This document shows positions 1 to 5,118 of a stretch of 5,118 nucleotides of DNA, one piece after another (the stretch's first letter is position 1; each line of letters begins with the position of its first letter). The DNA is from Oligoflexus sp. (GTDB lineage Bacteria > Bdellovibrionota_B > Oligoflexia > Oligoflexales > Oligoflexaceae): the NCBI GenBank assembly GCA_030151925.1, contig JASLCY010000427.1, positions 1-5,118 of the forward strand. Direction: 5' to 3'. The position numbers were made by a program, and so were the translations under genes. Below the pieces are notes generated by a model. The model did not search any database, was not told where the DNA came from, and saw only the letters and a list, made by a program, of their open reading frames with translations.

Positions 1-1824
1 AAGACGCTCGAGGAACCGCCCGAGCACGTGGTCTTCATCTTTGCGACGACCGAGCTGCATAAGGTCCCGGAGACGATTCAAAGCCGTTGCCAGGTGTTCC
101 ACCTGCAGAAGATCTCGACGCAACTCACGAAGAAGCGCCTGGCGACCATCCTCGAGAAGGAGGGCATTCCTTTCGAGGACCGGGCGATCCAATGGATCGC
201 GCGTGAAGGGAAGGGCTCGCTGCGTGATGCGCTCACGCTGCTGGATCAGGTTATCGCCGTCGGCGGCGGGCAGGTGACCTGGACCGCTGTCGAGCCGATG
301 GTCAATACGGGGCATGCCGAGCCTATCTACGAATTCCTCAGGATGCTTCTGGCGAAAGACTCCGGCGGGCTTCTGAACGGCATCGCGCGCTGGGACCAGG
401 CTGGCCTGCCTATGACCGTGCTGGTCGAAGAGGTGGTCCAGGCCTGCCGCAACGCTTTTGTCCTCAAGAGTTTGCCGCCGCAAAACTCGGAGCTCGAACT
501 CCTCGATCTCGAGGAACGTGAGCAGGAGGCGCTCAGGGCGATCGCGCAGAATGCGGCGAATCTCGAATTCAACCGCATCTTCCGCACGTTCGTGAAGTGC
601 CTCGATGATCTGAGGAATACTGAGCTCGATCGTTTCGTGGTCGAGAACTATGCGCTCGAATGGTGCCTGGATCCAGGTTTGCCCGATATCGTGAGCCTGC
701 TGCAGGGCAGTGCGCAGCCGACTGGGGCCCCGCGGCCAGCGGCTCCTTCGCCTGCGATGCAAAGCGCGCCGCCGCAGCAAACGGCGACCCAGCCGCCAGC
801 GGCGACTCAACCGGCCGCGGCTCCCGCCGCGCCGAAGATGGATTTGCGCGAACGCTGGAAAAAGGCCGCCGACGCCGCGCCGTCGCCAACCTCGGCTGCA
901 CCTGCGGTAGCGCCATCGCCAGTCGTAGCACCTGCGACCGCGTCCCCAGCACCTGCGACCGCGCCTGCATCATCATCGGTGGTGTCTACGGCCGCGCCGT
1001 CTCCAAGCGCACCTGTGGCGACACCATCACCGGTCGCGTCTATGGCCGCGCCATCACCAATCGCGCCTGCAGCAGCGCCATCGCCAATCGCAGCACCGGC
1101 ACCAACCGCGGCTGCACCTGCAGCATCATCACCGGTTGTGTCTACGGCCGCGCCGTCGCCAACCGCGGCAGCACCATCCCCAATCGCACCTGCTGCTACA
1201 TCTGCAGCATCACCCCCGCCAGCCGCAGTAGCGCCATCGCCAATCGCAACACCATCATCTGCACCAACCGCAGCAGCGCCATCGCCTACTGCGACCGCGC
1301 CGACGCCAGCAGCATCTGCAGCGACACCGACGCCAATCGTGTCCACTGCTGCAGCTCCTGCATCCGCGTCAGCGGCCCCTGTCCGCGTAAGCGGCGCGAC
1401 GTCCACCCCTTGGCCAGCGAGCTGGAAAGACTTCGTCGACGAGTGGAAAAAGCAAAAGCCTCTCCAAGCGCGCGTCCTGGAGGAAACCTACAGCCTCGAG
1501 TATTCACCGCAGCGCATCAAGCTCGCGGTCGAAGCCGACAGCCTCGCGGGCCAAAAGCTTCTGCACATCGACACGAGGAAGAAACTCACCCTCCAGTTCG
1601 AGCAGCTGTTCGGATTCAAAGGCCTCTTCGAAGTCGTGCCGAAGTCGGAAATCGCGGAATCCGCCCACGAGAACGAACCTCCGCGCGAAACGCTCCTCGA
1701 GACCAAACAGAAGGCCAAAGCGCAGGAACGCGACGACCTCAGGCACCTTCTGAAAGATCATCCCCTCACGCGGGAGGCGATCGAGGCGTTTGATGGTACA
1801 ATCGAGGGCATCGAAGTCCACTAA
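1..1824 (+). CDS. dnaX: DNA polymerase III subunit gamma/tau (clamp loader), 5' truncated by the window
   Basis: This is the AAA+ clamp-loader subunit that loads the sliding clamp and, in its tau form, holds the replicase together. The reading frame is open from base 1 and gives 607 in-window residues. The first codons read KTLEEPPEHVVFIFATTE, the sensor-1 region, which corresponds to about residue 140 of E. coli DnaX, so the P-loop and zinc module lie upstream. The arginine finger is in QSRC (in-window residues 27-30) and sensor 2 is GSLRDAL (72-78). The helical collar domain runs to about residue 235. An Ala/Pro/Ser/Thr linker spans about 240-468, and a folded C-terminal domain rich in charged and aromatic residues (WKDFVDEWKK, FEQLFGFKGLFEV) ends with HPLTREAIEAFDG. 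The full protein would be about 750 residues, longer than the 643 of E. coli, mainly because of the linker. ybaB-recR, the usual downstream partners, are absent. Identity is very secure; the function of the C-terminal domain (polymerase alpha contact) is inferred from the family. Confidence 0.97.
   Translation, partial: KTLEEPPEHVVFIFATTELHKVPETIQSRCQVFHLQKISTQLTKKRLATILEKEGIPFEDRAIQWIAREGKGSLRDALTLLDQVIAVGGGQVTWTAVEPMVNTGHAEPIYEFLRMLLAKDSGGLLNGIARWDQAGLPMTVLVEEVVQACRNAFVLKSLPPQNSELELLDLEEREQEALRAIAQNAANLEFNRIFRTFVKCLDDLRNTELDRFVVENYALEWCLDPGLPDIVSLLQGSAQPTGAPRPAAPSPAMQSAPPQQTATQPPAATQPAAAPAAPKMDLRERWKKAADAAPSPTSAAPAVAPSPVVAPATASPAPATAPASSSVVSTAAPSPSAPVATPSPVASMAAPSPIAPAAAPSPIAAPAPTAAAPAASSPVVSTAAPSPTAAAPSPIAPAATSAASPPPAAVAPSPIATPSSAPTAAAPSPTATAPTPAASAATPTPIVSTAAAPASASAAPVRVSGATSTPWPASWKDFVDEWKKQKPLQARVLEETYSLEYSPQRIKLAVEADSLAGQKLLHIDTRKKLTLQFEQLFGFKGLFEVVPKSEIAESAHENEPPRETLLETKQKAKAQERDDLRHLLKDHPLTREAIEAFDGTIEGIEVH
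721..1404 (+). repeat. Degenerate Ala-Pro-Ser-Thr repeat linker inside dnaX
   Basis: This in-frame low-complexity stretch separates the AAA+/collar part of DnaX from its C-terminal domain. The tetrapeptide APSP occurs ten times, usually as AAPSP followed by I, T, V or S, with variants such as ATPSP and ATPTP. At DNA level the copies are imperfect. The best pair is a 20-nt identity at 982-1001 and 1138-1157, 156 nt (52 codons) apart, and a third diverged copy begins near 1036. The region has almost no charged residues except an island at about 835-870 (MDLRERWKK). Pro/Ala linkers are common in DnaX, but about 230 residues is long. The periodic base pattern also keeps other frames open on both strands, which produces long spurious reading frames. 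Confidence 0.9.
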
Positions 1825-1844
1825 GGCTCGGAGGAACGCTGGCG

Positions 1845-2426
1845 ATGGCTTATGCGAATTTTGAGACTCGCGAGATTCACTGCAAGGTCCTCTACATCGG
1901 CGCCAAGGGCTCCGGTAAATCGGAGAACCTTAAATCCATCTACCAAAAGACCCAGGTGCGCCTCACGCGTGAGCCCGTGACCTTCGAGGAGCGGGCCAAC
2001 ACCCCCTTCGAGTTCCTGCCGATCTCCCTCGGCAATCTCAAGGATTTCACAGTAAAACTCCATATTTACACCTTGCCCGAACACAACCTCTACCCGACTT
2101 TCAACATGGTTGTCACGCGCGGCATAGACGGCCTCGTGTTCGTCGTCGATAGCGGCCTGAGCGCCTTGCAGGACAACATCGACGCCTGGGCGAAGTTCAA
2201 GGACATGCTCGCGCAGGAAGGCTACAACATGGGCGCCTTGCCGCGAGTGATCCAATACAATAAACGCGATGAGGCCGACGCCCTGTCGCTCGAAGCCCTA
2301 CGCAGCGAGTTCAACGCCCAGGGGCTGGCGGAGATCGAAGCCGTCGCGACCCAGGGCATCGGCACGCTCGAAACCGTGCAACGCATCTCCGGCCTCGTCC
2401 TCGACGAGCTCGGCCGCGCTCAATGA
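1845..2426 (+). CDS. mglA: MglA-family small Ras-like GTPase with altered switch II
   Basis: This 193-residue cytoplasmic GTPase has the length and spacing of Myxococcus xanthus MglA, the switch that sets cell polarity and motility direction; MglA has also been linked to predation in Bdellovibrio. The N-terminus (NFETREIHCKVLYIG) matches the family closely. The P-loop is GAKGSGKS (19-26), the G4 base-recognition motif is NKRD (139-142, within VIQYNKRD), and a G5-like VATQGIG lies at 167-173. The switch-I end and second strand read FEFLPISLG (55-63). In switch II the family TVPGQ is TLPEH (76-80), so the Gly becomes Glu and the catalytic Gln becomes His. Aligned without gaps to M. xanthus, Arg53 and Thr54 fall on Ala51 and Asn52, with Arg50 and Thr53 nearby. 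ATG 1845 is preceded by GGAGGAA (1830-1836) at 8 nt spacing. It lies 20 nt after dnaX, so it is probably cotranscribed. The family call is firm; the cellular role is inferred. Confidence 0.93.
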   Translation: MAYANFETREIHCKVLYIGAKGSGKSENLKSIYQKTQVRLTREPVTFEERANTPFEFLPISLGNLKDFTVKLHIYTLPEHNLYPTFNMVVTRGIDGLVFVVDSGLSALQDNIDAWAKFKDMLAQEGYNMGALPRVIQYNKRDEADALSLEALRSEFNAQGLAEIEAVATQGIGTLETVQRISGLVLDELGRAQ

Positions 2427-2439
2427 GAAAGCCAAACCT

Positions 2440-2922
2440 ATGTTAGCCAAAGCCCCGACCCTCACGATCATCCTCCCCGTCCTCGATGCCGACGGCGTCA
2501 TGCGTTTTCCGAACTCGGGCGGGCCCTACTTCGGCATCCACTGCGCGATCGACCAGAGCGCGGCGCTCTCCCGGCAGGCGATCGCCGCCGTCAGCGCTTT
2601 TCTCAAGCAAGGGGACCTGACGGATCGCCTCGAGCCCGTGACCACGATCGAACCGATCCTCCGCGGCGAAGGCAAGGATCCCTCGCTCCTCTACCTCATG
2701 CGCGTTACCGATCCGACTCTCAAAGCCGACAGCCGCTGGCTCACCCTCATGCAGGTGCTGAGAAGCCTTCCTGCCGGCTCCAACCGCGTGGCCTACAACA
2801 AGGTGCTGCAATATCTAGCAGGGGCCGCGACCGCCGAGGTCTCGGTCCTCGAGATGGATGAAGAGGTAAAAAAGCGAATTCAGCATCTCATGAGCGAAAA
2901 TCCAGAGAATTTGGTAGACTAG
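2440..2922 (+). CDS. Unrecognised 160-residue protein downstream of the MglA-like GTPase
   Basis: I do not recognise this family. The start at ATG 2440 lies 13 nt after the GTPase stop, with a modest Shine-Dalgarno (GAGAAAG, 2425-2431) 8 nt upstream. The frame is also open further 5', but that part only shadows the GTPase gene. The product MLAKAPTLTIILPVLDADG... is predicted soluble, with no signal peptide or membrane segment. A beta-like start (TLTIILPVLDADG, 7-19) is followed by a Gly-rich turn (NSGGPYFG), an amphipathic stretch around 44-56 (RQAIAAVSAFLKQ), a second beta-like segment (SLLYLMRV), a middle with DSRWLTLMQVLRSLPAGSNR, and a charged C-terminal helix (MDEEVKKRIQHLM). The start faintly recalls a Nudix strand, but there is no Nudix box. 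It has the size and position where MglB might sit, yet lacks visible Roadblock/LC7 resemblance. Coding is supported by tight operon spacing and sensible composition. Confidence 0.82.
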   Translation: MLAKAPTLTIILPVLDADGVMRFPNSGGPYFGIHCAIDQSAALSRQAIAAVSAFLKQGDLTDRLEPVTTIEPILRGEGKDPSLLYLMRVTDPTLKADSRWLTLMQVLRSLPAGSNRVAYNKVLQYLAGAATAEVSVLEMDEEVKKRIQHLMSENPENLVD

Positions 2923-2957
2923 AGGCAGTCGAACCCCTTCGGTTTAATTGTTGCCTC
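2922..2957 (+). other. Inverted repeat (nested hairpin) in the leader of the secreted-protein gene
   Basis: GAGGCA at 2922-2927 pairs with TGCCTC at 2952-2957, and within it AACC (2932-2935) can pair with GGTT (2941-2944) around a CCTTC loop. The outer stem ends one base or less before the GGAGGA ribosome binding site (2958-2963). A second CCTC lies at 2969-2972 and could pair weakly with the GAGG of that site. There is no T-tract, so this is not a typical terminator. It may affect translation or mRNA stability, or it may be chance; the stems are short. Confidence 0.3.
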
Positions 2958-2972
2958 GGAGGAATAGGCCTC

Positions 2973-3785
2973 ATGAAAAGAGCCTTGGCCTGTCTCGCCC
3001 TTTGTCTTTGGAGCTCGGTCTCCAGCGCTTATCCGTTCCGCTGCGATCGCGATCAGAACCGCTGCGAAGTCCAGACGAAACGCATGACCGTCGGCGATAA
3101 GGTCGGCGTCTTCAACGACGATAAGGAGCTCGTCGGCCTCGGCGAGGTCATCGAGATGGACGGCACGCGCCGCGTTATACAAATCACCAAAAAATGGGTG
3201 CCTCTCCTGAGATCTCACGAGATTGAGGTCATCCCGGATGAAGCCTATGCCGCTCCCGAGAACGCGTACAAGATCGTGACGCCGCTGGCCTCGATCGTCT
3301 GGGCCGCGCAGCTCGGTATCGTCGACCTGGGCGTGGGCGACGGTTTCATCGCTACGGAAGTGAGCGGCCTGCTCTTCAAACGCTGGTTCCGCAGCTATTC
3401 CTACTACGGGCGCCTCAGCTTCCTCACCGGCAAGGGCCAGGCCTCGGATAACCTCGGCGGCGCCACCAACCAGGATGTTTCGGTAAGCGACATCTCGCTG
3501 TCGGGCGGCATCTCGCAGCTCCTGCTCGCCTTCAATACCATCGCGGTCCGCATGGACGGCGAGGCCGGCGTGGGTTTTGCGAATGTGAAAGTCGGCGGTG
3601 GGTTTGACGAGAAGAAAGTCTTGAATAACCGCGTCCACGACGGGGCCGGAGTCTACGCCCGCCTCGCCGCCAGCGCTGTCTATCGCCGCGACGGCATCCA
3701 GCCGGAGATCGGCCTCGGCGTCCTGCAGCTCCATAACTCCACGAGCCCGGTCCTCACGATCGGCCTCAACGGGGCGATCAAGTAA
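2973..3785 (+). CDS. Secreted, probably outer-membrane beta-rich protein of unknown function
   Basis: The product has 270 residues. It begins with a clear type I signal peptide: MKR, a hydrophobic core (ALACLALCLW), and a likely cut after SSA at residue 19. Cys11 does not sit in a good lipobox, so a lipoprotein is unlikely. The mature start has two cysteines seven residues apart (24 and 31), which could form a disulfide. Next comes a small beta-rich stretch (about 38-85, including VGDKVGVFNDDKELVGLGEV). From about residue 100 to the end, alternating polar and hydrophobic runs with many Gly and aromatic residues (YYGRLSFLTG, GEAGVGFANVKVGGGF, PVLTIGLNGA) suggest an outer-membrane beta-barrel. 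The C-terminal residue is Lys, not the classical Phe. ATG 2973 is preceded by GGAGGA at 2958-2963 with good spacing. It sits 50 nt after the previous gene and ends at a strong terminator. I recognise no named family; the location is inferred from the signal peptide and strand pattern. Confidence 0.85.
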   Translation: MKRALACLALCLWSSVSSAYPFRCDRDQNRCEVQTKRMTVGDKVGVFNDDKELVGLGEVIEMDGTRRVIQITKKWVPLLRSHEIEVIPDEAYAAPENAYKIVTPLASIVWAAQLGIVDLGVGDGFIATEVSGLLFKRWFRSYSYYGRLSFLTGKGQASDNLGGATNQDVSVSDISLSGGISQLLLAFNTIAVRMDGEAGVGFANVKVGGGFDEKKVLNNRVHDGAGVYARLAASAVYRRDGIQPEIGLGVLQLHNSTSPVLTIGLNGAIK

Positions 3786-3800
3786 TAGCAGAGACGACTC

Positions 3801-3831
3801 AAAAAAAGCCGGGTGAAAACCCGGCTTTTTT
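3801..3831. terminator. Bidirectional Rho-independent terminator between convergent genes
   Basis: A perfect 7-bp GC-rich stem, GCCGGGT (3808-3814) with ACCCGGC (3819-3825), closes a GAAA tetraloop (3815-3818). Seven A bases precede it (3801-3807) and six T bases follow (3826-3831), so the stem extends through A-T pairs and works in both directions. It starts 15 nt after the stop of the secreted-protein gene and lies 3 nt beyond the lysC stop on the other strand, so it should end both transcripts. Confidence 0.95.
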
Positions 3832-3834
3832 CAT

Positions 3835-5031
3835 TTAAGCCTCTTCGATCAAAGCCTGATGGAGATGGCCGAGCATGCCCTCGAGGTCTCCGCCCTGCAC
3901 GAACATGTTCATCACGCTGTTCTTGCAATCGAAGAGCACGACCGGGGTGGCGAGCGCGTCCAGAGCCTTTTGGATGAGCTGCGGCTCCTGCCAGAAGCCG
4001 TCCCCGACCGCGGTGATGCAGGTCAGGCCCTGATGCAGGATGCGGATCTTGATCCCGGGCAGGGTCTGGGCCACGAAGCGCTCGAACTTCTGCGACATCT
4101 GCTGGTGGATCACGATCTCGATCCACTTCACATCGTCTTCGGCGCTGTTCTGCTGCACGTAAACGGGATGCTCGCCCTGGCTGTAAAGGTAGCTGAGGAG
4201 CTCGGGGATCTTCGAGGCGTCGCAGAGGTCGAGGCTGAGCCACATCATGTCTTTGCGATGGGTCAGAGCGTGGACGAGGGCCTTTTCCACGGATTTGGCA
4301 CTCCCTATCATGGTTCCAGGGGTTTCGAGATTGAAGCTCGAACGGATTTCGAGCGGAATTTTAAACTTCTTGGCGATATGAACGCCGCGGTTATGCACGA
4401 CGCCCGACCCGTACCAGGTCAGGTTCGAGAGCGCGTCCCAACTCAGCTCGCCCAGGACGCGCGCGGTGGGGACGAAGCGCGGGTCGGCGCTGCACACGCC
4501 GTCCACGTCCTTATAAATCTGGCAGCGATCCGCTTTCAAAGCGTGCGCGAGAGCGATGGCGGTCAGGTCCGTCCCGCCGCGACCGAGAGTCGTGATCTCT
4601 TTTTCCTGCTCTGACATGCCTTGAAAACCCGCGACAATCACGACCTTGTTCTCATCGAGCGCTCGACGTATCCTATCGCCTAATATTCGATTGATTTTCG
4701 CATTCCCGAACATATTATCTGTTAATATGCCACTCTGAGAACCAGTGAGGGAGACGGTAGCAATCGCAAGGTCATTGAGAGCTATCGAGAGGAGCGACAT
4801 CGTAATGCGCTCACCGACCGTCAGCAGCATATCGACTTCGCGCTGCGGCGGTTGCGGACTGATCTGCAGAGCCATTTCCAGGAGTTCATCGGTCTGCTGT
4901 CCCATGGCGCTCACCGCGACCACGAGTTGATGCCCGGCTCGATAAGTCGCCGCTATATGAGCCGCAACGCTTTTGATGCGCTCCAGGGTTCCAACGGATG
5001 TTCCGCCGTATTTTTGCACATAGAGACTCAA
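3835..5031 (-). CDS. lysC: Aspartate kinase (aspartokinase), monofunctional, with divergent ACT region
   Basis: This cytoplasmic enzyme phosphorylates L-aspartate to aspartyl-4-phosphate, the first step to lysine, diaminopimelate, methionine and threonine. The 398-residue product is near the usual length for the Bacillus-type monofunctional enzyme. Kinase motifs are clear: KYGGTSVG (7-14), VSAMGQQTD (40-48), LLTVGER (69-75), VIVAGFQGM (131-139), GRGGTDLTA (150-158), YKDVDGV (173-179) and SADPR (181-185). The C-terminal half (about 255-398) should hold two ACT regulatory domains, but it is divergent: the family STSE-type strand near the end reads VVLFDCKNSVMNMFV, and HPRAVE is HNRGVH. The start is TTG at 5029-5031; the product then begins (M)SLYVQKYGG, which aligns exactly with family N-termini, and no in-frame start precedes it before a stop. 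It is transcribed alone within the window and ends at the shared terminator. Identity as an aspartokinase is secure; normal feedback control is not. Confidence 0.96.
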   Translation of the reverse strand: MSLYVQKYGGTSVGTLERIKSVAAHIAATYRAGHQLVVAVSAMGQQTDELLEMALQISPQPPQREVDMLLTVGERITMSLLSIALNDLAIATVSLTGSQSGILTDNMFGNAKINRILGDRIRRALDENKVVIVAGFQGMSEQEKEITTLGRGGTDLTAIALAHALKADRCQIYKDVDGVCSADPRFVPTARVLGELSWDALSNLTWYGSGVVHNRGVHIAKKFKIPLEIRSSFNLETPGTMIGSAKSVEKALVHALTHRKDMMWLSLDLCDASKIPELLSYLYSQGEHPVYVQQNSAEDDVKWIEIVIHQQMSQKFERFVAQTLPGIKIRILHQGLTCITAVGDGFWQEPQLIQKALDALATPVVLFDCKNSVMNMFVQGGDLEGMLGHLHQALIEEA

Positions 5032-5037
5032 GACTCG

Positions 5038-5043
5038 TTCCTC
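5038..5043 (-). promoter_or_regulatory. Ribosome binding site that supports the TTG start of lysC
   Basis: On the minus strand this reads GAGGAA, 6 nt before the TTG codon. It supports TTG as the true start. The nearby ATG at 5042-5044 on the minus strand is in another frame and stops after five codons. Confidence 0.7.
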
Positions 5044-5065
5044 ATTCCAAAGAAAGACTCCACTC

Positions 5066-5094
5066 AGTATGCAGTCAGTCTTAGAAACCTACAA
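5066..5094 (-). promoter_or_regulatory. Weak sigma70-like promoter candidate for lysC
   Basis: On the minus strand TTGTAG (5089-5094) and CATACT (5066-5071) are separated by 17 nt. They match the -35 consensus at 3 of 6 and the -10 at 4 of 6 positions. Transcription would begin near 5059, leaving a leader of about 28 nt. The spacing is ideal but the boxes are poor, so this is only a candidate. It would also overlap the possible divergent gene at 5069. Confidence 0.25.
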
Positions 5095-5118
5095 GAATCC
5101 AGTCGGACCAGCGCTCTT
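5069..5118 (+). CDS. Possible start of a divergent gene, cut by the window end
   Basis: From ATG 5069 the frame is open to the window edge and gives MQSVLETYKNPVGPAL. The composition is protein-like, but only 16 codons are visible and there is no clear Shine-Dalgarno; the upstream AAAGAAAG is poor and distant. The gap to the lysC start would be only 37 nt. An alternative is that the stretch holds the end of a gene upstream of lysC on the minus strand, for example a frame ending in WSDWILVGF. I cannot decide between these. Confidence 0.22.
   Translation, partial: MQSVLETYKNPVGPAL

Noticed and set aside
807..1406. Antisense open frame with AAxGDGAA repeats
   Set aside because: It is the reverse complement of the APSP repeat codons. 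No ribosome binding site or known repeat protein was recognised.
660..1793. Long open frame in the -1 frame of dnaX
   Set aside because: It follows the periodic Pro/Ala/Ser codons of the linker and gives Cys/Arg/Ser-rich nonsense with no domain; dnaX is certain in the other frame.
2423..2446. ATGA overlap at the GTPase stop as a coupled start
   Set aside because: That ATG runs only seven codons before TAG and is out of frame with the next gene; ATG 2440 is the usable start.
2943..2948. TTTAAT as a -10 box before the secreted-protein gene
   Set aside because: It matches 5 of 6 positions, but no -35-like hexamer lies 16-18 nt upstream.
2919..3734. 271-codon antisense frame over the secreted-protein gene
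   Set aside because: It is a typical GC-rich shadow. The + strand gene has a signal peptide, a strong ribosome binding site and a terminator, and the antisense product has no recognisable features.
4309..4317. Internal ATG (Met241) of lysC as start of a separate beta subunit, as in Bacillus
   Set aside because: The position is similar, but the only GGAA upstream is about 2 nt away, too close for a working ribosome binding site.
3859..4614. 251-codon + strand frame over lysC
   Set aside because: It is antisense to conserved aspartokinase motifs. The product is His/Glu/Asp/Leu-rich, as expected of a shadow frame.

Overview
The window is GC-rich (about 60% by eye) bacterial chromosome with dense coding and short gaps. 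The strongest clue to its origin is a small Ras-like GTPase of the MglA family, which is typical of Myxococcota, Bdellovibrionota and other bacteria formerly grouped as Deltaproteobacteria. A Bdellovibrionota or Oligoflexia-like source would fit, but that is inference. Nothing in the window looks like a phage, transposon, CRISPR array or RNA gene.

Layout, left to right. Positions 1-1824 (+) hold the 3' part of dnaX, the clamp-loader tau subunit. It has a complete end, and about 230 of its residues form an Ala/Pro/Ser/Thr-rich repetitive linker. After 20 nt, an MglA-like GTPase follows (1845-2426), then after 13 nt a 160-residue protein I do not recognise (2440-2922), and after 50 nt a secreted, probably outer-membrane beta-rich protein (2973-3785). 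All four lie on the + strand and look like one transcription unit. It ends at a strong hairpin with an A-tract on one side and a T-tract on the other (3801-3831). The same hairpin serves lysC (aspartokinase), which converges from the other strand (3835-5031, -) and starts with TTG. The last 87 nt hold the lysC ribosome binding site, a weak promoter candidate and possibly the first codons of a divergent gene.

How the genes fit together: dnaX acts in replication and lysC in synthesis of the aspartate-family amino acids and, through diaminopimelate, the cell wall. Neither explains the middle of the window. The point of interest is the non-housekeeping trio after dnaX. The GTPase keeps its P-loop and NKRD motif, but its switch II has Pro-Glu-His where the Myxococcus family member has Pro-Gly-Gln, so normal GTP hydrolysis is in doubt. 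It is followed by an orphan protein about the size of MglB that does not resemble MglB, and then by an envelope protein. I see no clear-cut new system. This trio and the divergent regulatory half of LysC are the best leads.
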